DNA of 22,629 nucleotides from Rhodospirillales bacterium (lineage in GTDB: Bacteria > Pseudomonadota > Alphaproteobacteria > Rhodospirillales_A > JACZKS01): contig JABGRG010000062.1 in NCBI GenBank assembly GCA_018648445.1, positions 1-22,629 of the forward strand, in the 5' to 3' direction. Below are positions 7,258 through 14,421 of the stretch, one piece after another. The notes below the pieces were generated by a model, which made no database searches, had not been told where the DNA came from, and worked only from the letters and a program-made list of their open reading frames with translations. The position numbers and the translations under genes were made by a program. Positions within the stretch are counted from its first letter, which is position 1; each line of letters opens with the position of its first letter.

Positions 7258-8556
7258 TCAATTTCCGACCACCTGTTGGCAACGGGTTTCCTTGACCAAA
7301 ATCGAGGCAACAACGGCGATAGCGCCGCAGGCCACATAGATCAAAAAGGCCATGCGGTAGGCCTCGACGCCATAGATGCGCGCGCCAGCTTCCATGCGAC
7401 CGTCCCAGAACATATCAAGGATCAGCCCCATAACCGGCTGAAATATGGCACTTACCCCGATGGCCAGGCAGTTCATGGTTCCCATTGTTGCGGCCGATAC
7501 GACAGCACGTACGTTTTCGCGTCCGGTGGCGTAAGTAACCACCGACGCTCCACCGGCAAATCCATTGAAGAAAATTAGAAACAAAACAGCGTTCTTCGGC
7601 AACCCGGGAACGTACGCCACGGCCAGGATTGCCGCAAAAGATCCGATAGCGCTGAACAACAACGGGATTTTTCGATTTTTCAAGCGATCGGAAAGCCAAC
7701 CGACCAGCGGTGCGCCGAAGGCCCAGCCAATAAGCAGCAATGAGGTGCTGGAAGCGGCTTCGGTGCGGCTCATGGCAAAGGCGCTCATCATGTAGGGAAC
7801 GCCCCACAGGCTTGCGAAGGTCAGGAGCGGTACGCTGACCATGGCAATAACCAAGCCCACGTACCAAATTTGCGTCGTTGAAAGAACTTCGCGCAGATTG
7901 TTCCAGATGCTTCCCTCGGAGCTCCGCCCCCCGTTTCCGCCGCGTTTTCCGTCGGGATTGCGCACGACGAACCAGAACGCCATGGCCAATACGCCACCGA
8001 ATAATGCAGCCGCACTTAACGTTTCACGCCATCCGAAGGTATGAATAACCTGCGCCAACGGCGCTTGCCCGGCGACGGCCCCGCTCATGCCGATCATTGC
8101 CGTCACTCCGGCCAACATGGCGAAGCGGCTGGGCGGAAACCAGATCGCGATCAGGTTCAGGGTGCCGATCCAGCCGAACGCCGCACCGGCTCCGATCATG
8201 GCCCGACCGACATAGGCAACGGCGAGGGAATCCGCAGTCGCGAAGACCAGACTTCCAAGGCCGCAAAAAGCCGCCGCCGCCGTTAATACGCGGCGGGGGC
8301 CCCATCGGTCCAGCATTAGGCCCAGCGGTATCTGAAGCGCCGCATAGGGGTAGAAATATAGCGCCGACAGGGTTCCAAGAATAGCGCCGCCAACGGCGAA
8401 GTCGCGCATCAGTTCGTTGACCATGACCGCAGGTGCGACCCGATGGAAAAACGCGTAGAAAAACAACAACGCGCCCAGCCCCCACACCGCCCATGGGAAA
8501 AGGGGATGCGTTCGGCCCAAGGCTTCGCGCCGGGGTTTCGGTGATTGCGTTGACAT
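7258..8556 (-). CDS. Major facilitator superfamily transporter
   Basis: Inner-membrane secondary transporter of 432 residues with about twelve hydrophobic helices in two halves joined by a charged linker (NPDGKRGGNGGRSSEGS). The MFS motif A-like loop QIPLGLMLDRWGPRRVL follows helix 2, and GWLSDRLKNRKIP is its counterpart in the second half. I could not recognise the substrate. The ATG at 8556 is chosen because AAAGG lies upstream; an ATG at 8577 would add seven residues and has no site. It is followed by hemN on the same strand, possibly an operon, and is divergent from the YbaK-like gene. Confidence 0.88.
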   Translation of the reverse strand: MSTQSPKPRREALGRTHPLFPWAVWGLGALLFFYAFFHRVAPAVMVNELMRDFAVGGAILGTLSALYFYPYAALQIPLGLMLDRWGPRRVLTAAAAFCGLGSLVFATADSLAVAYVGRAMIGAGAAFGWIGTLNLIAIWFPPSRFAMLAGVTAMIGMSGAVAGQAPLAQVIHTFGWRETLSAAALFGGVLAMAFWFVVRNPDGKRGGNGGRSSEGSIWNNLREVLSTTQIWYVGLVIAMVSVPLLTFASLWGVPYMMSAFAMSRTEAASSTSLLLIGWAFGAPLVGWLSDRLKNRKIPLLFSAIGSFAAILAVAYVPGLPKNAVLFLIFFNGFAGGASVVTYATGRENVRAVVSAATMGTMNCLAIGVSAIFQPVMGLILDMFWDGRMEAGARIYGVEAYRMAFLIYVACGAIAVVASILVKETRCQQVVGN

Positions 8557-8786
8557 GGAATATTCGGCCTTTCGCATATTGTTTAGCAGTTTACGTGAGG
8601 CCCTGTCACCGGCGGTCTTTCCAATAATCCCAGGAATTTTCCGTGCAACGAAATTGACAGGCTTTCCTTCCGACTTCCTGGCGGAAATGGTAGAATTTCA
8701 TGGCTAATAGGGTGCGACTTCTTCCGGAAGGTCGGAGCGAATCCGATCCTTCGCCCCTGCCTACGGAAGCGGGAAAGGAGGGAAGC

Positions 8787-9257
8787 ATGGCTATCGCGAA
8801 AAAGGTCGGCGACTTCATAGCCGACTCGGGTGTTGAATATCACGTAATCAATCACGAACACAGCGAATCCGCCAGTCGAAGCGCCTGGGCGGCGCACATA
8901 AAGGGCGGACACGTGGCCAAGACCGTTGTTCTTCACGATGGCGAACGCTATCTGCTTGGTGTGGTCCCCGCCACGCACCGGGTGGAGCTGGATACGCTGG
9001 GCGATATTCTGCATTGCCGATTGACACTGGCAACCGAAAGCGAGGTGGCCCGTCTATTCGATGACTGCAGCGTGGGAGCCGATCCTCCTTTGGGCATGGC
9101 GTACGGCTTACCGGTCGTTGTCGATGAGTCCTTGTTGGAGGAAGACGACATATTTTTCGAAGGCGGCGACCATGAAAGTTTGGTGCACGTCACCCATGAC
9201 GGGTTCGAAAAACTGATGAAAGAAGCGCAACACGCGCGCTTCAGCCATCACACCTGA
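8787..9257 (+). CDS. YbaK/EbsC-family aminoacyl-tRNA deacylase
   Basis: A 156-residue single-domain protein of the YbaK/ProRS-editing fold, whose members hydrolyse mischarged aminoacyl-tRNAs in the cytoplasm. Visible signatures are VAKTVVLHDGERYLLGVVPA with the conserved Lys45, an internal ATESEVARLFDDCSVGADPPLGMAYGLPVVVDESL matching the family's G-x-x-PP-G core, and a terminal helix. The ATG at 8787 has a strong AAGGAGG (8776-8782), so the longer frame from 8700 is not the start. Which tRNA it edits cannot be told; the family includes Cys-tRNA(Pro), Ala-tRNA(Pro) and looser specificities. Divergent from the MFS gene, convergent with the next gene. Confidence 0.85.
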   Translation: MAIAKKVGDFIADSGVEYHVINHEHSESASRSAWAAHIKGGHVAKTVVLHDGERYLLGVVPATHRVELDTLGDILHCRLTLATESEVARLFDDCSVGADPPLGMAYGLPVVVDESLLEEDDIFFEGGDHESLVHVTHDGFEKLMKEAQHARFSHHT

Positions 9258-9285
9258 GAGAAGTGGAAATCAGAGGAAGGTTTGA

Positions 9286-9321
9286 TCGCGGCCCGACCCG
9301 GTTTACCGATCCAGGCCGCGA
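9286..9321. terminator. Candidate bidirectional terminator hairpin
   Basis: TCGCGGCC (9286-9293) pairs with GGCCGCGA (9314-9321), 8 bp, around a 20-base loop that itself holds a small CGG-TTTA-CCG hairpin. It sits between the ends of two convergent genes. There is no strong U-tract on either side, so the call rests on stem strength and position. Confidence 0.4.
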
Positions 9322-9342
9322 CAGTCCGGGCTTGCGTTTGCC

Positions 9343-9744
9343 TCAGGCGTCTTTCATACGCTCGTAGAGCGAACGCAGATAATTGCGATCTATTTCCTCG
9401 AATTCGCCTTCGGAAATATCTTCGCGGTATCCTTCGAGTTCCTCGCGCAGGTCGTTGGACACACCGGTTTTTTGCAATATGCGTTCGATCAGGCTGAGGG
9501 CTTCGGTGTCGTCGGGCACGTCACCGGATGTGGGCGCGGGCGCAGGCGCGGGTTTGTCATCCGCTTGTGAAGCGGGTTGATTGCCTTCGTCACCGTCACC
9601 GACCAGCAGATCGTTCCAGTCGTGGCCGGCAGCGGTCACCTGCGCGTGGATTTCGCGGGCTGTGGAAAGCACGTCTTCATCCTTTTCCGCGCCTAGCGTA
9701 CCAAGCAACCCGATCAATTCCTCCCGATTTATATTATCCGTCAT
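9343..9744 (-). CDS. Small acidic hypothetical protein
   Basis: A 133-residue acidic protein in two parts. The N-terminal part (about 5-45) reads REELIGLLGTLGAEKDEDVLSTAREI...DWNDLL. It resembles a short helical motif seen in many alphaproteobacterial hypotheticals (LLG-x-LGS...A-R...TWDDLL), recalled by pattern only. A Pro/Ala/Asp-rich linker (about 55-80) follows, then a helical C-terminal segment SLIERILQKTGVSNDLREELEGY to the end. There is no signal peptide, TM helix or catalytic motif. The ATG at 9744 has GAGG at good spacing; the TTG at 9768 is rejected. Function unknown. Divergent from the following membrane protein. Confidence 0.7.
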   Translation of the reverse strand: MTDNINREELIGLLGTLGAEKDEDVLSTAREIHAQVTAAGHDWNDLLVGDGDEGNQPASQADDKPAPAPAPTSGDVPDDTEALSLIERILQKTGVSNDLREELEGYREDISEGEFEEIDRNYLRSLYERMKDA

Positions 9745-9771
9745 TTCCGGCCTCTTGCTCTTGGTCAATTC

Positions 9772-9793
9772 CGCTCCCCGATGGGCGGGAGCG
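9772..9793. repeat. 7-bp inverted repeat upstream of the small acidic gene
   Basis: CGCTCCC (9772-9778) and GGGAGCG (9787-9793) are perfect inverted copies with an 8-base spacer, lying 28 bases upstream of the ATG at 9744 in a divergent intergenic region. It could be an operator or an RNA hairpin in the leader. No further evidence. Confidence 0.35.
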
Positions 9794-9892
9794 AGAAATT
9801 AGACCATTTCATCGCATTACGCTACCTTAGCTATTTGCTGCGGCACGCGGGTCATATAGTTTTTGAATTCGGTAGGGAACGGATTCCGTGCA

Positions 9893-10792
9893 ATGGAAGA
9901 ATCTGTCGCTCAGGATTGGCCGAAAACGCCGGGCGGTTCGACTGATTGGGAAGTGGTTTTCGAGGATCCTGAAACGGGTCTAATCGCTCTGATTGCGCAA
10001 GCGCGCTCGGCGGAGGCGCTTCGCGACTGCGTCGTCGTCGTCATCAAAAAACTCTTTACCCGTGAAACCGATCCTCCCGAGGTTGAACGATTTATCGGCG
10101 AATTGACGCAACTCATCCCCGATGGAACGGGCGACCAAAACCTTACCCTCGTTCTTGAGGCCGTAACCGGCATTCTCCGGCAGATCAAGGATGATCGCGC
10201 GAAGAAGGCCGCAGAGTACGAACAGTTCAAGGAACCAGCTGCGGACGGAGAGAAGCGGGGTCTGGAAGAAGCGCGGAGGAAGGCCCGCTTGCGGAAATTC
10301 TTTTTGATATTCGGGTCGGGAGGCGTCGGCATCGCGCTAAGCACCGGATTGCTTTACCTTTTTATTGGGGGGTTCCTTGGCGGGGGTAGTGCGGAAAAAG
10401 ACCAAACTCCGAATTCACTGGCTCCACGATATCTTCTGATCGAACAAATGCAACAGGTTGCTCTGGGCCGGAGTATCAACACAAACGCGTTTGGCGGGGC
10501 ACTTGAATTCGGAAATATTGGGAACAGGGCGGTTGTCGTCGCCGAAGGCATTCCGCCCAAGGACTGCGCCAGCGCCGCCTGGGTCTTCGTCAATCGCGGA
10601 ACCGTCATGATCAACGGCATCGTGCCAATGAAGATTTCCCCGAACATTCTCAAAAAACTTTGCGAGGCGGTCCCGGGGGGGCAACATTGGCTTGGTTTCC
10701 CAAGGAAGGTTGATGTTGTCGATGGCCCTGCTGACGCGGACGTATTTCCGGGTAGGGTATTGAAAATCCAAACACTCGGGCGAATATCGTAG
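9893..10792 (+). CDS. Single-pass membrane protein with pilin-like C-terminal region
   Basis: A 299-residue protein of unknown function. Residues 18-110 form a cytoplasmic helical region beginning DWEVVFEDPETGLIALIAQ. A charged, probably coiled segment (100-135) leads to one TM helix at about 136-163 (KFFLIFGSGGVGIALSTGLL then a Gly-rich end). The exported part carries two cysteines, C225 in GIPPKDCASAAW and C257 in LKKLCEAVP, enclosing VMINGIVP. That pattern (P-x-x-C ... NG ... C) resembles the disulfide-closed C-terminal region of type IVb/PilS pilins, but the N-terminus has no prepilin peptidase site. ATG 9893 is chosen over TTG 9863. It is followed 35 bases on by the FprA-like gene, likely one transcript. 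Confidence 0.75.
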   Translation: MEESVAQDWPKTPGGSTDWEVVFEDPETGLIALIAQARSAEALRDCVVVVIKKLFTRETDPPEVERFIGELTQLIPDGTGDQNLTLVLEAVTGILRQIKDDRAKKAAEYEQFKEPAADGEKRGLEEARRKARLRKFFLIFGSGGVGIALSTGLLYLFIGGFLGGGSAEKDQTPNSLAPRYLLIEQMQQVALGRSINTNAFGGALEFGNIGNRAVVVAEGIPPKDCASAAWVFVNRGTVMINGIVPMKISPNILKKLCEAVPGGQHWLGFPRKVDVVDGPADADVFPGRVLKIQTLGRIS

Positions 10793-10827
10793 GGGGGATA
10801 CGGGGAACCAAAGAAGGTGCCGCAACC

Positions 10828-12189
10828 ATGACAATCAGCGTTGCCGTCGTTGGCGCCGGACCCAGCGGGTTCTATGCGGCGCAGTCTCTGGTTGACCGGG
10901 AACTCGATTGCCGCATTGATATGATTGAGGCTCTTCCGACGCCGTACGGATTAATCCGTGGCGGCGTCGCGCCGGATCACCAACACACCAAGCGGATTAC
11001 GAAAACCTACGAACAGACAGCGACGCAACCGCAGGTCAACTTTTATGGCAACGTCAGCGTCGGGCGCGACGTTGCTATTTCTGAACTACGCGCCCTATAC
11101 GATGCGGTCATTCTGGCCGTCGGCATGCCCCTGGATAGCGGCCTGGAAATTCCCGGCGCGCAATTGAAGGGGGTCTACGGGGCCGCGGAAGTGGTCGGTT
11201 GGTACAACGGGCACCCGGCCAGTCGCGATCTTGATCCGCTGCTTGATGGCAAATGCGTCGCCGTTATCGGCAACGGCAACGTGGCCCTGGACATCGGGCG
11301 GTTGCTGGGGAAAACGCGCGCCGAGACTGCGATTACCGACATGCCGGGATACGCGCTTGAGGCCATCCAGAATTCGCCGGTAACGGATATTCATATTTTC
11401 GGTCGACGCGGTCCGGCGGACGCGAAGTTCACGAATGTGGAACTGCGCGAAATCGGACGGCTTGCCGACTGCGCCCCCATCGTCGATGGGCAAGGCTTGC
11501 CCGATGAAATCACCGGCGAGATGTCGGATCGGGACAAACGCCTGCGCGAACGCAATATTGCAACGTTGCGGGATTACTCGGAAATGGACCCGGCGGGTAA
11601 ATCCAAGCGTATTCACTTTTGTTTTCATTCGATGCCGGTGGAAATCCTGGGGGAAGACCGGGTCCGGGGCATCCGTTTGCAACGCGCGATCGTCAAGGAT
11701 GGCAAAGCCATAGGGACGGACCACTTTTACGACGTTCCGTGCGGTGCGGTAATTGCGGCCATCGGATACCGCATGGAACCGTTGGAAGGGGTTTCGCTGG
11801 ACGGCGGACACGTCGTTCACACGGACGGCCGCATCGAACGTGGATTTTACGTGGTGGGGTGGGCCAAACGCGGGCCCATCGGAGTTATTTCCAGCAATAA
11901 ACCGGACGGCCAATTGGCAGCCGGACAGGTCGACGAAGATTTTGACGCAGGATCAAAGCCGGGCCGCTTGGCCTTCGAGGAGCATTTAAACGCAAGAGGG
12001 GTGCGCTGGGTCGGCTTCGATGAATGGCGGGAACTGGACAAGGCGGAAATGGCGGCGGCCACCAACGGCGCACCGCGAAAGAAAATCGTCGATGTCGAGG
12101 ATATGATTTCGTTGCTGGACGAAAAAGGCCGAAAGACGGTTGATGCTCGAATTTCCCGTCTTTCGGCCTCTCGAATGAAAAATCTTTAG
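10828..12189 (+). CDS. Ferredoxin/adrenodoxin-NADP+ reductase-like flavoprotein (FprA type)
   Basis: FAD enzyme of the adrenodoxin reductase/FprA family, moving electrons between NADPH and a ferredoxin. The 453 residues match the family length of about 455. Visible are the FAD-binding VAVVGAGPSGFYAA (5-18), the family-specific PTPYGLIRGGVAPDHQHTK (37-55), the NADP-site VAVIGNGNVALDIGRLL (144-160), and the C-terminal FAD contact GWAKRGPIGVISSNK starting at residue 344. The last about 60 residues vary in the family. ATG 10828 has a GAAGG upstream. Its stop overlaps that of the convergent FAH-family gene by four bases (12186-12189). The ferredoxin partner is not in the window. Confidence 0.9.
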   Translation: MTISVAVVGAGPSGFYAAQSLVDRELDCRIDMIEALPTPYGLIRGGVAPDHQHTKRITKTYEQTATQPQVNFYGNVSVGRDVAISELRALYDAVILAVGMPLDSGLEIPGAQLKGVYGAAEVVGWYNGHPASRDLDPLLDGKCVAVIGNGNVALDIGRLLGKTRAETAITDMPGYALEAIQNSPVTDIHIFGRRGPADAKFTNVELREIGRLADCAPIVDGQGLPDEITGEMSDRDKRLRERNIATLRDYSEMDPAGKSKRIHFCFHSMPVEILGEDRVRGIRLQRAIVKDGKAIGTDHFYDVPCGAVIAAIGYRMEPLEGVSLDGGHVVHTDGRIERGFYVVGWAKRGPIGVISSNKPDGQLAAGQVDEDFDAGSKPGRLAFEEHLNARGVRWVGFDEWRELDKAEMAAATNGAPRKKIVDVEDMISLLDEKGRKTVDARISRLSASRMKNL

Positions 12190-13034
12190 GCCTCCCAGGC
12201 CTTCACATCCTGGCGCTGTTCACCAAGCCCCTCGACGCCAAGGCGAACCACGTCGCCCGCTTTGAGGAAAATCGGCGGATTGTAACCAAGACCGACACCC
12301 GGCGGGGTGCCGGTGGTAATGACGTCGCCCGGCAATAGGGTCATGAAGCAGCTGACATAACTGACAAGGTGGGCGACAGTGAAAATCATCGTCCGGGTAT
12401 TGCCTTTCTGCCGCACTTCGCCGTTCACTTCCAGCCACAGGTTCAGGGTCTGCGGGTCCGGCACTTCGTCGGCGGTGACCAGCCACGGACCGAGCGGAGC
12501 CGACGTGTCGAAGCTTTTGCCTTTGACCCATTGCCCGCCTTGTTCCAACTGGAAGGCGCGTTCGGAAACGTCGTTCATGGTGGCATAGCCGGCGACATAA
12601 CTCAGCGCGTCGGCTTCCTCGACGTATTGCGCCTTGCGTCCGATGACGAGCGCCAGTTCGACTTCCCAGTCTGTTTTTTGCGAACCCTTGGGCATGACAA
12701 TGCCGTCGTTGGGGCCGGTGAGAGCGGTCACCGCCTTGGTGAACACAATGGGCTCGGTCGGCAGGTCGTGGCCCGATTCCTTGGCATGTTCCGAATAATT
12801 CAGGCCGATGGCGATGATCTTGCCGATCTCGGCCACCGGGACGCCCATGCGCGGCGAGCCGTCAACGACGGGAAGGGCTTCGACGTTCATATTGGCCAGG
12901 GCCGCCAGGCGGTCGGGGGCCAGAGTCGATGCGTCGATGTCGGCGACCTGATTGGAAAGGTCGCGAATACGTCCGGAATCATCAAGCAGACCGGGTTTTT
13001 CATTTCCCTTCGGCCCGTAGCGAAGCAGCTTCAT
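12186..13034 (-). CDS. Fumarylacetoacetate hydrolase family protein
   Basis: Metal-dependent enzyme of the FAH superfamily, 282 residues. Catalytic landmarks are IAIGLNYSEHAKES with His83, FTKAVTALTGPNDGIVMP, the metal-ligand pair E124 and E126 in TDWEVELALVIG, D155 in MNDVSERAFQ, and TTGTPPGVGLG near the C-terminus. Family members cleave or isomerise 2-oxo-acid chains. This one resembles the proteins usually labelled ureidoglycolate lyase, 2,4-diketo-3-deoxy-fuconate hydrolase or HHDD isomerase, and sequence alone does not separate these. I use the second of two adjacent ATGs (13034) because GGGAGG is then five bases away. It is divergent from the tadE gene across an AT-rich island. Confidence 0.9.
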   Translation of the reverse strand: MKLLRYGPKGNEKPGLLDDSGRIRDLSNQVADIDASTLAPDRLAALANMNVEALPVVDGSPRMGVPVAEIGKIIAIGLNYSEHAKESGHDLPTEPIVFTKAVTALTGPNDGIVMPKGSQKTDWEVELALVIGRKAQYVEEADALSYVAGYATMNDVSERAFQLEQGGQWVKGKSFDTSAPLGPWLVTADEVPDPQTLNLWLEVNGEVRQKGNTRTMIFTVAHLVSYVSCFMTLLPGDVITTGTPPGVGLGYNPPIFLKAGDVVRLGVEGLGEQRQDVKAWEA

Positions 13035-13111
13035 CATTTCCTCCCTTAAAAAGTCGGTGTTCCCCAAGCGCGTGGCGCAGAATGACGCAATTTTATGTAA
13101 ATTCACACAAA

Positions 13112-13127
13112 ATATTTTTAAAAATAT
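13112..13127. repeat. Perfect 16-bp AT palindrome
   Basis: ATATTTTTAAAAATAT reads identically on both strands. In AT-rich DNA this can occur by chance. It could be a site for an AT-minor-groove-binding silencer or another dimeric regulator. Confidence 0.4.
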
Positions 13128-13182
13128 AGATAAAATAAAAGAAAATAAAAGCCAAATAAAAAAACTACTCTATATTTATAGA

Positions 13183-13211
13183 TTGAAAATATACGTGCAA
13201 CAGTTTATTAT
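13183..13211 (+). promoter_or_regulatory. Near-consensus sigma70 promoter of tadE, predicted leaderless
   Basis: TTGAAA (13183-13188), 17-base spacer, TATTAT (13206-13211); each hexamer matches 5 of 6 consensus bases. The expected +1 is 13218, which is the A of the tadE ATG. No Shine-Dalgarno precedes that ATG, consistent with a leaderless mRNA. Confidence 0.65.
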
Positions 13212-13217
13212 ATATAC

Positions 13218-13802
13218 ATGACAAAGAATCTGCTGCGAAATTTGCGAAGACTTGCCGTTGAGCCATCCGGCTCGATACCGGTCGAGTTCGCTTTCGTGGT
13301 GACGCCGATGGTGGTTCTTATGATTGGAATTGTCGAATTCGGTATGATCCTGTTTACCGGCATCTTGCTGGAAAGCGGCCTGCGCGACGCTTCAAGGTTT
13401 GGCATTACCGGCCTCGAGGAAGAGGGCGCCAGCAGAATGGAGCAAATCGTTCAGATTGTCTCCGACCACACGCTCGGTCTCGTCGATTTATCCGTGGCGC
13501 AATTTGACGTGCTTGTCTATCCCAACTACGCCGATATCGGCAGGGGTGAAGCGTTCGTCGATGGGAACGCCAATGGCGCTTACGACGTAGGCGAAACGTT
13601 TACGGATGAAAACGGAAACGGCAGCCACGATGCGGACGTCGGCACCGCCGGTGCAGGCGATTCCGGCGATATCGTCGTTTATCGCATCAAATACGATTGG
13701 CCGCTTTTAACGCCGTTTGCCGGAACTTTCATTGGAAGCGACGGTACTTTCCCATTGCGTGCCTCTATCGCGGTGCGAAATGAACCCTGGGAAACGAGCT
13801 AA
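13218..13802 (+). CDS. TadE-like minor pilin with Ca-binding-like repeats
   Basis: A 194-residue TadE-family minor pilin, expected to be processed by the prepilin peptidase and to join or prime the Flp pilus. The N-terminus is basic, then SGSIPVEFAFVVTPMVVLMI: cleavage after G18 would put Glu23 at +5, as in Tad pseudopilins. The hydrophobic helix spans about 20-50. Residues 110-138 hold two 15-residue repeats of the form GE-x-F-x-D-x-N-x-NG-x-x-D, like dockerin or EF-hand calcium loops (D115, N117, N119, D123; D130, N132, N134, D138). The C-terminal IVVYRIKYDWPLLTPF...RASIAVRNEPW is typical of the family. The start has no Shine-Dalgarno. The next TadE-like gene follows three bases after its stop. 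Confidence 0.88.
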   Translation: MTKNLLRNLRRLAVEPSGSIPVEFAFVVTPMVVLMIGIVEFGMILFTGILLESGLRDASRFGITGLEEEGASRMEQIVQIVSDHTLGLVDLSVAQFDVLVYPNYADIGRGEAFVDGNANGAYDVGETFTDENGNGSHDADVGTAGAGDSGDIVVYRIKYDWPLLTPFAGTFIGSDGTFPLRASIAVRNEPWETS

Positions 13803-13805
13803 AAA

Positions 13806-14357
13806 ATGATTGGCCGATGGATCCGAAAGTTCATTAGAGACCGGCGCGGTACCCTTGCGCTGGAAACGGCCTTCGCCGTTCCGGTTCTGGCGGCACTCGT
13901 GCTTTCCGGCGTTGAGGTCACGCGATATGTCCTTCTCAACCAGAAGATCGAGCGCGCTTCGGCGACAATGGCCGATCTGGTTTCGCAGGCCGAAACCCTG
14001 AGCGAGCCCGACCTCGCCAGCCTGTTCACGGCAACAGGGTTCGTTGTCGATCCGTTTGATTTGGCCGTTGACGGTCGCTTGATTGTTTCCTCGATAAGTA
14101 CAACGGGCACGGCGGCCGCACACGTAAACTGGCAGCGTGGTTTCGGCGGCGGCGGCGGTAGCAGCGCCTTCGGTGTCGAGGGAGGCGACGCGGTGCTTCC
14201 GGACGGGCTTGTCGTGCGCGACGGCGAGAGCATCATCGTCGGCGAGGCGTTCTTCGACTTCACGCCGATCTTCACCGGCGGGGTCATGGGCGATACCACC
14301 GTCTACAACTCGGCCGTCCTGCGCCCACGCTTCGGGTCTCTTACCAGCCTGAACTAG
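13806..14357 (+). CDS. TadE/TadF-like minor pilin
   Basis: A 183-residue second TadE-family pseudopilin. After a basic start, RDRRGTLALETAFAVPVLAALVL gives a prepilin cleavage site after G15 with Glu20 at +5, and a hydrophobic helix to about residue 36. A Gly-rich loop (about 115-120, five Gs) lies in the exported part. The C-terminal VYNSAVLRPR is family-like. The gap after the upstream pilin is three bases and no clear ribosome-binding site is seen, so translation is probably coupled. The end of the gene carries an 18-base tandem duplication covering the stop codon. It is convergent with the TadG-like gene. Confidence 0.85.
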   Translation: MIGRWIRKFIRDRRGTLALETAFAVPVLAALVLSGVEVTRYVLLNQKIERASATMADLVSQAETLSEPDLASLFTATGFVVDPFDLAVDGRLIVSSISTTGTAAAHVNWQRGFGGGGGSSAFGVEGGDAVLPDGLVVRDGESIIVGEAFFDFTPIFTGGVMGDTTVYNSAVLRPRFGSLTSLN

Positions 14358-14379
14358 TGGGCCAGCCTGAACTAGCAGG
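14344..14379 (+). repeat. 18-bp tandem duplication across a stop codon
   Basis: CCAGCCTGAACTAG occurs at 14344-14357 and again at 14362-14375, period 18. Each copy encodes SLN followed by TAG in the frame of the TadE-like gene. The second copy also forms a small stem GCCTG/CAGGC (14365-14380) without a U-run. Confidence 0.85.
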
Positions 14380-14421
14380 CCTTCCCGGACCTTTCCCAAT
14401 TTCCTTGCCGCGTTGCTGCCT

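Larger units (their letters stand above)
13035..13217. other. AT-rich divergent intergenic island
   Basis: The 183 bases between the FAH-family gene and tadE. From about 13090 on it is almost all A and T, in sharp contrast with the flanking genes. It holds a perfect 16-bp palindrome ATATTTTTAAAAATAT (13112-13127) and the tadE promoter candidate. No gene is seen in it. Confidence 0.8.

Noticed and set aside
7185..7337. N-terminal extension of HemN
   Set aside because: The frame is open, but it overlaps the MFS gene and encodes nothing like HemN; known HemN proteins start close to the chosen ATG.
8700..8786. 29-residue extension of the YbaK-like protein
   Set aside because: AAGGAGG immediately before 8787 and the family length both favour the inner start.
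11095..11913. 272-residue open frame on the minus strand
   Set aside because: Antisense to the FprA-like gene, whose motifs are intact; the antisense product has no recognisable feature.
13035..13217. Horizontal transfer scar or insertion-sequence remnant in the AT-rich island
   Set aside because: There are no terminal repeats, target duplications or transposase fragments; neighbouring genes look native in codon use.
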